From Bactericera cockerelli (Eukaryota; Arthropoda; Insecta; Hemiptera; Triozidae): DNA of 64,000 nt. The notes beneath the pieces are model-generated. The model was not told the DNA's origin, searched no databases, and saw nothing but the letters and a program-made list of their open reading frames with translations. The position numbers and the translations under genes are program-made. Shown here piece by piece: positions 35,001 to 43,954 of this stretch (position 1 is its first letter; each line of letters begins with the position of its first letter). Location: assembly GCA_024516035.1 (NCBI GenBank), contig CM044967.1:19876810-19940809 (forward strand), given 5' to 3'.

Positions 35001-38000
35001 TCTAACTCTAATAATCTTTTTGCTTATACTATATGTTTGCTTTCTTTCTCTAAATTGCAACAAGTTTATTTATTTAGAATTTACTTTATTTTCTTTATTT
35101 ACAGATCTTGGAAAATCAAGTCAGCTCTGTAGCTCCAGATGCAGCATGTCTCATTAGTCAAGGAGATGGTCTAGTATTCAATCTTCACTTGGTCAAACCG
35201 AAACAGGCTTTGTACATTCGCACGAATACATTAGACAAGTTAAGAGCTCGCTGGAGTCAGATTACATCCGAGACCGAGGTAATTTCTGGAATTTATTTTT
35301 AACTTGAAACTCTAACATACATTAACATACAATGTTACCGATCTTAGCTAGTCCCCACTTTTTTAATGTATCATAAGTTCATTCAATTGTGGTTTGGTGT
35401 TGCCAATATATAATACTGTTTGTCTTAGGTAAGATAACAAACTGGAACAGTAATGAACACGATGTATAAACCCCCGCAAATATTATTGGAAAAAGTATTA
35501 AAAATAGACACACTGTTACGGAAAGTTGTGCTTTGAAAGTTGGGAATTTTGTGCTTTGCAAACCAATTTTATTCTGTATTCTATATTTTTTAGTTTACCA
35601 ACCTAATAGAAAGTAAAGAAAAGGCCCTCAATTTATATCCGTATTAATGGGCAGATCTTTATATCTGGGTTAAACCGTCAGAGAAATAAAGATTCTTTTA
35701 TTTTTAGGAGTGCTTTTAATATTTATAACAAAATTATTGTTCCTTCCCATATTCCAACCACGTTACAGGTGTGCAAAGTTCAAGCCCACCAAGAAATCAC
35801 TCTCAAAGAAAGAAATTGTGTGAAGATGAAAGAAAATACGAATGTCAACGTGGAATTGAAACAAGTAAGCTTTTAGTGATTGTTTCTCACTTTTAGAATT
35901 ACTGATTGATTTTCACTATTACTGTTTCACTCAATTAGTGCCAGTTTGTTTTGAGGGAGAATCTTTTTGCCACTGAAGTTACAATTATCATTAAAAACTG
36001 AAAAAGTGGAAAAAATCTTGAAAAATTTATGTATTCAAACTAATTTTCATGTCACGTTTTCCCTTTTCCTTTTAATATTAAAAATTTCCCTTTTCAATTT
36101 TCCTAATATTTTTAATGTTCTAATTTTATTTAATGGTATACATACTGTACATATTAGAAAAACCAAATTTGACCGAGTTCAGACGCTACTTTAACCTAAA
36201 AAACTTTGTACATAGGTATGGCTTTTAAATAATTTTTCAGGTAGGTACTTACAATGTACAATAACTTTTCATTTTCTTTCACCCTTCACTTGTACAGGAA
36301 CAGCGCTTGTCATCAGATCTCATAACCCAAGTCAACAAAACTCGTGAAGCTGTGTCCACCATCAATAGGCAACTGAGCAATCCGCCCCTTAGTGGTGATC
36401 CGTTTGATCTTTTTTCACAGCAAGAACACGCACTGCAGGTAAGTCATACACAAAAAATCTTTAAGTTACCTATTTAATATGCCAATCTAAATACCTATAT
36501 CCGACTGACCAATTGAAATTTTTCTTAACAATTCATGGATATCCCGGGAAAATAAGTTTTCAGTTAAAGTAAATCATGATAATCCCTTTTCAAATGCTGT
36601 GCACACTGATTCACAAGAGAGAAGTCATATGAATAAGAACTTTTCGAAAATATGGCCTTTTTTACCTGTATGTATTCTTGTGAACAGATATTGCCTAGTT
36701 TTACCGATCACTCGGTCCTCTGTTCACGTTAACTAGTTGTTATCTATTCAAGTAACATAGGAAACCTAATAAAAATCAATTTATATTGTAAGGAATCAAC
36801 CGAAAATCATATAATACGGCTAGTTTGGCTTATACCATGTACAAGTTGCTTTTCATTTGATTTATTAGAACAAGTTTTTCTTCTTTCTCGTCTTCTTTAT
36901 GCCGCTAAGCAGCGTCGGACTTTTCGAGCAATAGACTAAATTTTCGTCTGTCCATGGTAAGTTTTTTAGCTTCAGCAAATGTTTTACCTTTCCTTTTTGA
37001 GATGTCCTCACATATATCTTCGTAGGTTTGTTCCTCTTCCTATACATCGTCTTCCTTGTCCTCAACATTCAAGTATTTTCTTATCCTTCTTCATTATTTT
37101 CACTTCCTTTCCGTTTAGTGTCTTAATTCCAGATTCCAAATCTAGTCTGAGTTCGTATTCGAAGGCAGCTTCCTGATTCAGAACAAATTCAAATGATGCA
37201 AAAATATTTCTAATTAATTTTTATTTAATTAAATATGTAACATTCAGGTTTGAAAACCCCAGCACCCTAAAAGAGTTCTAATGAGTACATTAATTCAATG
37301 AAAATTCGAAATAGATTTAAAATTTTGAGTGATCAGATTAAAACAAAAAAATTTTTGTCAATACTGTTAATTTTTCATTTCAGTCCATCAAGAGTTGTTT
37401 GAATGGTTTAAAGTCCACAGTAGACGATCTAATTGAAACCCAGGATACTTATCTTCAACTCACATCGAATCAGTATCAGTTGAAGCGAGTTCTCGAAAAG
37501 ATGAAGGATGAGTGGACACAGGTCAACATAGCTTACACGAATAGACACAAGTAAGTATAGGTCAATGAGGAAGCCAACTATTCAACATTTTTTTTCTCAA
37601 GATTACGTACTCATGCATTTACCAACGCACAGTGTTTATTCCTACGTTTTCACCGTCTGAAAATAATGACACACTTCACAATAAAATGGTCAAATTAAGA
37701 TGTATTTTCATCTAAATATACTCAAAATTTGACAATACTCTACCATGGACGTGTGTGTATGTGTCTTTGCTTGTGTGTGAACAGCGTATGTAGATATTAC
37801 ACATTTTTCAACTACAGTAGCCTCAAAATCTCAATTTTGTTGAAGTATTTTTTTCTCCTACAACTTGTTATCAAAATAGAGCTGGTCTAAGATATTTTAT
37901 GCATATAAATTTCTTTTTGACCAGATAAAATATATTTGGTTTCTAGAAATGACACCAGGAGCTTTTCAAGTTATCTTCTTTGGGTTCCTGGGATTAAATA

Positions 38001-41000
38001 AAGTTACTTTTGGAGCTAAGGTGAGTGCGGGTTTTTTGTTTGTCCGTCTACAAGGTTTCTAGAAAATGTTTGTTTGCAGTAGATTATAATCAGTGTGTTT
38101 CTGGTGTGCTTACTAGTTACTATTAGTAGTAAATTATAATAATCAGTGCCTGGTGTGTTATCAGGATGTTATAGGAACAATTTCACAACATTCAATTGAT
38201 TTTTTAATTCTTGCTATTTTCAACCAACAACAACCTTTCACCTGACCATTACTATGTCTGTAAGAGCTAATTTCTTCTTTATTCTATACTGTTTTCAAAT
38301 GCCTTCACTTCTTTATATATTTTATAAAAATGGTGTTGTTTTGTGATAGTAGGTTTTAGCAAATAGAATTTAAGTCTTACTTATTCTTTCCAAACAGCTT
38401 ACTACTAGTAGTACAACATACATACATTAATACATCTCACCGTGTACTTTTTATCTTACTATCATATAAAATTACCAATTATCTGGCTGTTGGATTAAAA
38501 TACAAAAAACATAGTCTGAGTGCCATCTGAAGAAGTTTTTTTTTGAGGTGTGAATATTTATTTTTGATAACTTATCTTCTGTAAATGTCAGAACAGACAC
38601 AAAACAAGTAGCTCTAATAACAAAAACTTGATCCCCCAAAAAATAAAGTTATAAAGATTTAGGGCGAAATTAATAGACACATTCTATATCTCAAGTCATT
38701 GCTAAGCGTCGGTTTTCCCTATCTTACACAGTACGCAATGCGTGACTTAGCGCCACAGAGGTATTACAAAAAAGTTTATTAATTCTGCCCTTAGTCCCAT
38801 GTTCAAAGATTTAGTAAAGCGAACTTGAGTAGTTGTGTCATTGTAGTGAAACACAAATATGGTTACTTAATATTAATTCTTATTAAGAAATTGTGAGTAG
38901 TAAAACAGTATAAGATAAGTGATCATCTCTTCCAAATACCTCACTCGTACAAATAAAAGAGGAAACATATAAAGCACATTTATTTTAAAATAATACATAA
39001 AAAATTCAACAATAAGATATGGGCATTCCCGCACGATCTTTATAAGGAAGGGCCATCACTCTCTTTCTTGATCCTTGAGTCTCAGTTCAGCCTTTACTCG
39101 TATAAGTTCCTCAAAAGGTGTATAAGCAGTATTTATGCAAAGTACATATCAGAAAATTTTCTTTTCAGCCAGGGTTTGATACCAGGTCATGTGTGTACAT
39201 TGTACAATTTACGGTGACTATTTATATAAGTTTTTTTTTCGTAGTCATCGTGGCCGAGTGAGCTAACGCACTAGTCATTGCATGGTGACCTGGTTTCGAT
39301 CCCCAGCGGGGCAGGATTTTTTTTCTCCTCTGTACCTCGATGTTTGGGGTCCACTCATACCTCGTGAGAAAAATGAGAAGCTGCTTTGCTGTAAACAGGG
39401 ACCAGTGGAGGAATTATGGGCAAAACAAGATCTTGTATATTAAACGATAAAAAGTCTTGATTCAGCGCTTCCCATTAAAATTGTGACAGAATAATACAAA
39501 GAAAAAAAACCTCATTATATTATTATGAAGTTTTTCAAAATCTTTCACACATTGTTCGTGAGGTAAAAGTTGGAGCACAAAATCGAAAATGGAATTTTGG
39601 AGTGAAACAAAAATAATAATAATAGTTGAATTCGTTTCCAAATTATTTCTCAATGTGGTTGTGTAAACTTCACACACCTGGCGTAATGCCCTATTTTGTA
39701 TTTTGTTTTCTACGCTCTTCTTAATAAAAATAATATTTCTTTCTCAGTCAATGGTCCAAGTGTAACGAAGAGATTAAAGAACTCAGCACGAATTGTGATA
39801 TTCTTCAATCATGGTTGCCGCAGTGTGAGCAACTTGTGAAGGATTTAAATGAGACAGCAGATTCACTGTCTGAAGAGCAGTCTCAGGAAAAGCATACCAA
39901 AATTGATGAGCAAATCATGTCGAAGAAAAAGTAAGTATTTTAATTTTGAATAGTGAAAAATATTTTGTTCTTTTTGTAAATTTATACAAATGTATTCTTT
40001 GTTCTCAATTATTTCCCATCTTCATAGTTTCTAGTAAATTAAAATAAAACACACTTTATTGTAAACTTAAAGAACCATTTTAAATAACTACTTTGTCTTT
40101 GTCTGGCTGGGGACTTTAAACAGGAGAAGACCAGTGTTTCGGACTATAAACAAAGAACAAACTAGCCAACACTTATAAGCCAGGCTAAATTGCACTTTCC
40201 GAAGGGTTTAATGGCTTATAAAGAAAAAGCCCAAGTTCTCACATTGAATAAATATGAAAATAGTTTCAGACCATAATGTTTCCTAAAATCCTACAAAGAC
40301 ACTTCCCATAATTGAAAGATTTAAATTTCTTTCTATCCTCTCGCATTTCTTCAGACACATCGATTCAATCAATGTTATATACCCTAAAATCAAAGATGCA
40401 CCTGGAACTAGCAAGACCTTACTGGTGCTATTGAAGATGTCAAATCAAGATGGCAGAATACAACACAGTTATTGGGGAAGATCGAGAAAGGTAAGTTGAA
40501 ACGAAATATTGAATCGATGATTGATTTGATTGGCTATGTCAGTTTTCAATAATTGCTTTTTATGTCTAGGTCCAATGCTTTTTGTAATATTTCTAAAGGA
40601 AAATTTCAGTCAATCTATTAAAAGTGCAGTCCATGAACAATTTATATAAATCTGTAGCTGACCAGCTGGGTGAAAATAAAACATTTAATATGCCTATAAT
40701 TTACACATGTAACAATAATGCAGAGCTACCGAACCTCTTATACTTTTAAGCAATAGTTGACTAGTAAACTGTTTATCTGTAATCTTTATGGCATTATTTT
40801 AAGTAATAATATCTGATTATCTTTCTTTACTTTGTGATTTCAGATCTGTTAAGCGAGCCATTTCACCTGTGAAAGCTTGAAGGGAACGTCTACGAAACCT
40901 ACTGTTACCAAGGTTCGTGCAACTGTTATCTATGAACTTTGTAGAACATCATTTTGAACTAAAAGATGATGCAAAGGTTTTTATCGTTCTAGACCAAAAT

Positions 41001-42353
41001 AATGTATTTAAAGTACATATTTTATTTATTTACTACAAAGATAAAATTTCTTCGAACTCGCTACCGAGGCCAAATTTGTATGTAAATCTTCTTTAACAAC
41101 ATAAATGTTTTCGATATACTTTGTGTTTTTGTGTTGATCCAAGACCGAGATGAGATGCGTTGAGATTCTCTTCATTCGACTAGCTAAAGCACGCTCTGTA
41201 AGCTCTTATGCATTTGTTGGTCATGATCTACACAGTATTAAAATTTATTCTCCGACTTCTAGTCACTCGAAAAAATAATCAAAGAATTTTATAAAGAAGT
41301 CTGCTAAATGAACCATTATAAAGACAGGTCGCTAGAAAGTAGTGATGGTTAATTTGAACTTGGGTATTGGTAAGTAAAAAAGTTAAGAACCTATTTTCGA
41401 AAAAATTGAACATGGTGTGAGGATCAAGCTTGGTAATATGATGCTCGAAGAGAAAAAAACATAGAAAATAGACATGGTTTAGTCCAATTGTGCTATTATT
41501 TTTACATTATTATTATTATCTTCTTCAGATATTTCTATTCTTGCTTTTGGTTTTAGGTCCATGTGAAGGAAGTGGATGGACCAGTAATACATTCCGTGAA
41601 CTACACCACCAAACAAGATGACTCTACTCCAATAACTTTCTTTTTACAAGTAAGTTTGTTTCATATTTGCCACACAGAGGTCAGTCCCTCGTTTCAGAAT
41701 CTCTCTTTCTCTCTCATAATCCCCAAATCTCCCTTTCAACCGTCATACACCGCACTCTGATTGGTTAATCTGAACGCAATAACCAATGAGACTCCGTTGT
41801 GTTACAGTTGAAAGTGTCGTTGTCGTTGGAAAAGACATCTATTTCACAGTGCAGAGAGGATTTCATGTATAACCAGGATAGATAGCGTGATAGATTCCAT
41901 GTCCAATCAAGATTCAACAGCATATAGATATTTTTCAAGACGGGTACTCTCCAATTGAAACCTTAATTTGGACCTAAAGTGCTAACCTAAAATCTTCTTT
42001 ACTTCATGGGTAACTTAATTTTTTAAGTTGGATAATTCTTTCCAAACATCTGGACCACGTGCAGTGGTCACATATATAAGACAAACCACATTGAATAATA
42101 ATTATTTAATAGTTTGCAAATTAGTATGCTGAGTCTTCTGACTAATAATATTGAGATGTCGGTTTGATAAAATATAGATATAGCTTTGCATTTATTTTCA
42201 ATGACTTTCATCGTGAATCTAATTTTTTATTTCGTTTTCAGGACAAGATTAATAAGTTACGCGATGATTTGCTTGACCTGAAAAACCGAACTCCAGATGA
42301 TATATTAGAGCCAAAGCTACCCAATGATATCTCAGCATCAAACTATATCAAAG
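20010..42353 (+). CDS. Msp300: Nesprin/Msp300-type giant actin-binding spectrin-repeat protein, N-terminal ~1400 residues
   Basis: Nesprins tie actin to the nuclear envelope through N-terminal CH domains, a long spectrin-repeat rod and a C-terminal KASH domain. Twenty-six exons are assigned: 20010-20031, 21193-21254, 21655-21828, 22521-22613, 24843-24932, 25231-25426, 28442-28590, 28919-29107, 29383-29564, 30095-30332, 30486-30724, 31288-31466, 31923-32028, 32656-32878, 33091-33295, 33642-33974, 34550-34902, 35105-35278, 35769-35864, 36298-36438, 37384-37550, 39748-39930, 40355-40490, 40844-40912, 41557-41649, 42242-42353. CH1 spans about residues 10-117 and CH2 about 131-240; the rest is Glu/Lys-rich helical rod. 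Drosophila Msp300 and vertebrate nesprin-1 are many times longer, so the rod and KASH end are missing here. Seven exons are one or two bases out of phase. A beta-spectrin or plectin-family protein is a less likely alternative, because CH1 matches [15 protein letters not shown] with long nesprin-like inserts. Confidence 0.85.
20278..20530 (+). mobile_element. Helitron-like 5' fragment in nesprin intron 1
   Basis: tcttaatatataaatgtcaa followed by repeated GACTGACTGACTGATCATCA-type words and agctgaaatttggtaggtag. The same words (gactgactgacagatcatca, agctgaaattttgcatgatg) occur at 48662-48740. The 3' end was not located. Confidence 0.4.
21193..21254 (+). CDS. Msp300: Nesprin exon 2, start of CH1
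   Basis: Encodes [20 protein letters not shown], the characteristic first helix of an actin-binding CH1 domain. Phase 1 in, phase 0 out; acceptor ttcaacag, donor GTAAC. Missed by simple ORF length cut-offs. Confidence 0.88.
21655..21828 (+). CDS. Msp300: Nesprin exon 3, CH1 core
   Basis: 58 codons: [20 protein letters not shown] and [20 protein letters not shown], then ILENSN. This is the conserved DL..DL.DG..LL.LLE core of CH1. Phase 0 both ends. Confidence 0.92.
21869..22049 (+). repeat. SINE family B, copy 1, between CH1 exons
   Basis: Head gtcccggtagctcagtggtc with B-box-like gtgcgttcaacacctgaatg; tail ctgctggaataatgagactc, then gaggcagtataaat. Other copies at 50049, 53680(-) and 61423. 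Confidence 0.75.
22521..22613 (+). CDS. Msp300: Nesprin exon 4, CH1 end
   Basis: 31 codons encoding [20 protein letters not shown] then [11 protein letters not shown]; the IVDGNxKLxLGLxWxIILHWQ ending is diagnostic of type-1 CH domains. Phase 0 both ends. Confidence 0.92.
22614..24842. other. Nesprin intron 4 with two zinc-finger-linker hairpins and a poly-A tract
   Basis: Inverted repeats at about 23341-23398 and 24088-24165, each arm coding a C2H2 linker-like EKPYKC peptide (see findings). A run of A lies at 23748-23771. Otherwise AT-rich and non-coding. Confidence 0.5.
24843..24932 (+). CDS. Msp300: Nesprin exon 5, linker and start of CH2
   Basis: 30 codons: [20 protein letters not shown] then [10 protein letters not shown]. 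The LLxWCRxxT pattern begins the second CH domain. Phase 0 both ends. Confidence 0.9.
25231..25426 (+). CDS. Msp300: Nesprin exon 6, CH2 core
   Basis: Encodes [20 protein letters not shown] then [11 protein letters not shown] and [20 protein letters not shown]. The [20 protein letters not shown] block is the CH2 signature. Phase 0 in, phase 1 out. The next intron (25427-28441) carries the large hairpin element. Confidence 0.92.
25769..27433. mobile_element. 1.67-kb palindromic element with periodic end motifs, TA target duplication
   Basis: Ends TACAGGGTGTCCCACCAAAG (25769) and CTTTGGTGGGACACCCTGTA (to 27433), flanked by TA, with inverted arms meeting at about 26600. CAGGGTG words occur at 25771, 25894, 26021, 26158 and 26298. 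The inverse CACCCTG occurs at 26895, 27038, 27174, 27302 (one mismatch) and 27425; inner reversed pairs are at 26324/26448 and 26744/26869. No transposase. Confidence 0.85.
27076..28090. repeat. ~505-base tandem duplication of the palindrome's right arm and flank
   Basis: 27076-27584 and 27585-28090 are nearly identical, starting gtgtattcattacacaaaca. The unit spans the right end of the element plus about 150 bases of flank (ctaagggaaaaaatagaaca). Only a few homopolymer and point differences separate the copies, so it is recent or an assembly artefact. Confidence 0.85.
28442..28590 (+). CDS. Msp300: Nesprin exon 7, CH2 end and Ser-rich linker
   Basis: Encodes [20 protein letters not shown] then [27 protein letters not shown] ends CH2; a proline/serine-rich linker follows. 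Phase 1 in, phase 0 out. Confidence 0.92.
28919..29107 (+). CDS. Msp300: Nesprin exon 8, first rod segment
   Basis: 63 codons with [20 protein letters not shown] near the middle, a spectrin-repeat-like helix. Phase 0 both ends; acceptor tgttccag, donor GTAAT. Confidence 0.85.
29383..29564 (+). CDS. Msp300: Nesprin exon 9, rod
   Basis: Encodes [20 protein letters not shown] then [20 protein letters not shown]; the LNSRWETLR heptad is typical of spectrin-repeat helix C. Donor GTGAG, phase 2 out. Confidence 0.87.
30095..30332 (+). CDS. Msp300: Nesprin exon 10, rod, one base missing
   Basis: Encodes [20 protein letters not shown] then [12 protein letters not shown]..., reaches KQMEDHH and then an in-frame TAG at 30246-30248. 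Frame resumes as [20 protein letters not shown] if one T is missing near 30242. Length 238 versus 239 required by phase. Confidence 0.82.
30486..30724 (+). CDS. Msp300: Nesprin exon 11, rod
   Basis: Clean; [20 protein letters not shown] then [17 protein letters not shown] and [17 protein letters not shown]. The LGERW..L and WL.EKE.VL elements match spectrin-repeat helices. Phase 1 in, phase 0 out. Confidence 0.87.
31288..31466 (+). CDS. Msp300: Nesprin exon 12, rod, probable one-base loss at the 5' end
   Basis: The helical frame reads [20 protein letters not shown] then [20 protein letters not shown], but starts two bases in. The exon is 179 bases where a phase 0-to-0 exon needs 180, so a G lost next to the acceptor (AG|GTC) explains it. 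Donor GTTAG. Confidence 0.75.
31560..32655. other. Nesprin introns 12-13, partly repetitive
   Basis: About 32080-32300 matches the repeat at 17660-17795 (ttcttcaaatttgttt-like, ctacattctagattctacaa) and carries the common word ccgttcagtagtttctgaga. Apart from exon 13 (31923-32028), non-coding. Confidence 0.45.
31923..32028 (+). CDS. Msp300: Nesprin exon 13, rod, frame disturbed
   Basis: Opens VSSLGGLSS in phase 0, then the acidic helical reading [20 protein letters not shown] continues in a second frame. Length 106 versus 108 expected, consistent with two missing bases, one inside and one at the donor (TTTGG). Confidence 0.65.
32656..32878 (+). CDS. Msp300: Nesprin exon 14, rod
   Basis: Clean; [20 protein letters not shown] then [20 protein letters not shown]. 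The EELLEWI..SEKLL stretch is a spectrin-repeat helix A. A 61-base imperfect tandem duplication (32912-33033) lies in the following intron. Confidence 0.87.
33091..33295 (+). CDS. Msp300: Nesprin exon 15, rod, one base missing
   Basis: The helical frame [20 protein letters not shown] then [17 protein letters not shown] is clear from 33140 on. The 5' third is ambiguous: either [15 protein letters not shown] with a T missing near 33138, or a continuous [14 protein letters not shown] with a G missing at the junction. Length 205 versus 206 required. Confidence 0.78.
33642..33974 (+). CDS. Msp300: Nesprin exon 16, rod
   Basis: 111 clean codons; [20 protein letters not shown] and [20 protein letters not shown], two spectrin-repeat helices with the expected Trp residues. 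Phase 0 both ends. Confidence 0.9.
34068..34320 (-). mobile_element. LINE 3' fragment in a nesprin intron
   Basis: On the minus strand, one frame reads [20 protein letters not shown] and the next [13 protein letters not shown]. This is the familiar RPRLRW.D.V..D...DR..WR C-terminus of non-LTR reverse transcriptases, frameshifted. An ATG microsatellite (catcatcat, 34072-34084) forms the 3' tail. Confidence 0.65.
34550..34902 (+). CDS. Msp300: Nesprin exon 17, acidic segment with an internal repeat, one base missing
   Basis: Opens [20 protein letters not shown]; after a lost C near 34653 (GAGCCC|TGG) it continues [20 protein letters not shown] and later [20 protein letters not shown]. These are two copies of a ~40-residue acidic unit. 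Length 353 versus 354 needed. Ends [18 protein letters not shown]. Confidence 0.82.
35105..35278 (+). CDS. Msp300: Nesprin exon 18, rod
   Basis: 58 clean codons: [20 protein letters not shown] then [18 protein letters not shown]. The KLRARWSQI helix is spectrin-like. Phase 0 both ends. Confidence 0.87.
35769..35864 (+). CDS. Msp300: Nesprin exon 19, rod
   Basis: 32 clean codons, [20 protein letters not shown] then [12 protein letters not shown], phase 0 both ends. Too short for ORF tools; supported by splice consensus and phase. Confidence 0.75.
36298..36438 (+). CDS. Msp300: Nesprin exon 20, rod
   Basis: 47 clean codons, [20 protein letters not shown] then [12 protein letters not shown]. 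Phase 0 both ends, acceptor tgtacag, donor GTAAG. Not visible in simple ORF searches. Confidence 0.8.
37384..37550 (+). CDS. Msp300: Nesprin exon 21, rod
   Basis: Encodes [20 protein letters not shown] then [20 protein letters not shown]. Clean; phase 0 in, phase 2 out. The DEWTQVN motif fits helix C of a repeat. Confidence 0.82.
38661..38791. mobile_element. MITE, family ATTAATAGAC, copy 2
   Basis: Ends agggcgaaattaatagac and gtttattaattctgccct, with the same core as the copies at 11609 and 58363. Probable TTA or TA flanks. Confidence 0.72.
39243..39470 (+). repeat. SINE family C, copy 2
   Basis: Head tcatcgtggccgagtgagct, B box ggtttcgatccccagcgggg, then the family body (actcatacctcgtgag, gaccagtgg). 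Inside a nesprin intron. Confidence 0.7.
39748..39930 (+). CDS. Msp300: Nesprin exon 22, rod
   Basis: Completes the Asn codon of exon 21 and encodes [20 protein letters not shown] then [20 protein letters not shown]. Clean, phase 2 in and phase 2 out. Confidence 0.83.
40110..40270 (+). repeat. Dispersed SINE-like repeat (ACTATAAACAGAGAACA family), copy 2
   Basis: ggactataaacaaagaacaa, actagccaac, taatggcttataaagaaaaa match the copy at 45370-45590 and the inverted copy at 490-690. Confidence 0.55.
40355..40490 (+). CDS. Msp300: Nesprin exon 23, rod, one base missing
   Basis: Starts [20 protein letters not shown] and continues, after a G lost near 40422 (AAG|AC), as [20 protein letters not shown] then GKIEK. 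The DVKSRWQNT helix is a good spectrin match. Length 136 versus 137 needed. A SINE-like repeat copy is just upstream (40110-40270). Confidence 0.78.
40844..40912 (+). CDS. Msp300: Nesprin exon 24, frame disturbed
   Basis: DLLSEPFHL then a stop; the frame is restored as [13 protein letters not shown] if two bases are missing near 40870. 69 bases against 71 expected. Donor GTTCG is weak. Plausible but the least certain exon. Confidence 0.5.
41557..41649 (+). CDS. Msp300: Nesprin exon 25
   Basis: 31 clean codons, [20 protein letters not shown] then [11 protein letters not shown], phase 0 both ends. Less helical than its neighbours; assigned by splice signals and phase. Confidence 0.65.
42242..42353 (+). 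CDS. Msp300: Nesprin exon 26, last one found
   Basis: Encodes [20 protein letters not shown] then [18 protein letters not shown], ending one base into the next codon at donor GTAAG. A phase-1 continuation is required but was not found in the remaining 21 kb of plus strand. Confidence 0.75.
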
Positions 42354-43420
42354 GTAAGCAATTGTATAATTATATTAACAGGTTAGTAAGATTTCAGGTA
42401 ATGGAATATTGTGGAAATACTAACCTTTCTTTAAGTAGTAACCTTTCCCTTTTAAGTTTCTATAGTTCATTTGTTTTATTACATACATTCACTAAGTATA
42501 TATATATATATCTACCTTGCCTTTATCCCATATTAGCTTATGTTGCTTTTGGGGTCGGCATTGTTCAACCTCATGGTTGAGGTTGGTAGGGTGGAGCACG
42601 GTTTTTATGGCTGGATGCCCTTCCTAACGCCAACGATTCTATTTGATTTAACGTCCTGGATTAGGACGGGGGTTTTACCCTCCATTCGCTGGGAATCGTA
42701 CCAGCTACCCACATTAACCTCACCCAGCCTGGGTAGGGCCGGAAATGGCAGCCTCACGTGTTTGGATGGAACAGTGTTTTCTTCGAAAAGTCTGCCCCAG
42801 CCGGGAGTTGAACTCGGGAACTCTGGACTACGGGCAGTAGTCACAACCATTACGCCACGGAGGCTGCACATTCACTAAGTATATGATTATTATTATTTTT
42901 AATAACAGGATTCGTCCATTTTCTCCACTAAGTTGGGTCACCTCTCAAACATATTTATTCTACGTAAACAGCAATGAAATATAGAACAACAAAATGAAAA
43001 TATGTTAAAATATTTTTGGTTCAAGCCTCTTAACAATTTTTGTGTGCCGTTCAGTTCAGTAAAAAAAATCAACCGCGCTAGGTATTGAACATGGCCACAG
43101 TGACGTTTAATCAAAATTTCTCATAAGAAAAATGAGAGTTTCTATTATAGAAAATGAAAACTTACTTGTGCATAACAAAATGTCAGATATCTAAGTACAA
43201 TTTATTTGATCGGGCATTATCTGGTCACGAAATTATCATTATCTGGTCACAAAACAATTCACCTCATTTTGAAAATGGCATTTATTCACTTTATTTTGTA
43301 ACACCTTTATTCTATTTTCTTTGTTGAGAATCAGTAGAAATGCCATTAAAGCCATATTTCAACATTCTTAAAAAGCTTTTTCACAGCAATTTTTACTGAT
43401 ATTTATATTGATGGTCAATA
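42354..43420. other. DNA between nesprin exon 26 and the transporter 3' end, with SINE E
   Basis: Apart from the SINE at 42533-42866, AT-rich and without coding signal. Confidence 0.5.
42533..42866 (-). repeat. SINE family E, most complete copy
   Basis: Minus strand: tRNA-like head gcctccgtggcgtaatggtt, B box cgagttcaactcccggctgg, then ccaggctgggtgaggttaat, cgaatggagggtaaaacccc, ggaagggcatccagccataa and accatgaggttgaacaatgc. Open frames on both strands here are SINE sequence, not genes. Other copies: 13050, 51000, 60733, tail only at 54456. Confidence 0.8.
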
Positions 43421-43430
43421 TTTATTTATT
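43421..43430 (-). terminator. Candidate polyadenylation signals for the sugar transporter
   Basis: Two overlapping AATAAA hexamers on the minus strand, about 525 bases past the stop codon. Chosen by position only; no transcript evidence is available here. Confidence 0.25.
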
Positions 43431-43954
43431 TTCGACAGTAAAATAGTACATGATAAGTTTTTAATAGGAATTTCAAAAATCACACCACTGTTCCGATAAA
43501 AATGGTTAATGATGTAACATGATTATACACAAAATCATAAAAACAAGACCTACTTCTAAAATATTTAATATACCAGACTTTAATACATGGCTCAAAAGTA
43601 CAAAATGCAAATTAAATACTAATAAGTAAACACTAATAACTCTCTAAAATCTAATTTCACGAAAAAAAATGAGGAAAATCGAAACATACACAGAGAGTTA
43701 AATTACATATGGTTATTGTGATTATTGAGCGCATTGAATAGTATGTTGTAATGAAACTAATGTATTCTATTGTATAGTATAGATCACAGTCAACCCACTT
43801 ATTTCAAAATTCACCTTCATCAAATTTCTATACGGTAAGTATCAAAAAACATAAAAAATGAGAAAGAATAATATCTACAAAAAACACAAAAACTAAACCG
43901 TCGAACATTATAAAACTTGTATGTTATTGAGTAAGTAAATCATCACTGAAATGG

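Larger units (their letters stand above)
37551..39747. other. Large nesprin intron with repeat insertions
   Basis: Contains the ATTAATAGAC MITE (38661-38791), a truncated piece of the family D SINE body (about 38800-38880) and a family C SINE (39243-39470). No coding signal was found. Confidence 0.6.

Noticed and set aside
34635..35063. 142-residue minus-strand frame
   Set aside because: Antisense shadow of nesprin exon 17 (Ser-rich because the exon is Asp/Glu-rich); no splice or homology support.
36865..37068. 67-residue Lys/Arg-rich minus-strand frame
   Set aside because: Basic low-complexity reading of a T/C-rich intron; possibly an old repeat but nothing to name.
42540..42878. 112-residue plus-strand frame and 88-residue minus-strand frame
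   Set aside because: Both read through a family E SINE; the same words occur at 51000 and 60733.
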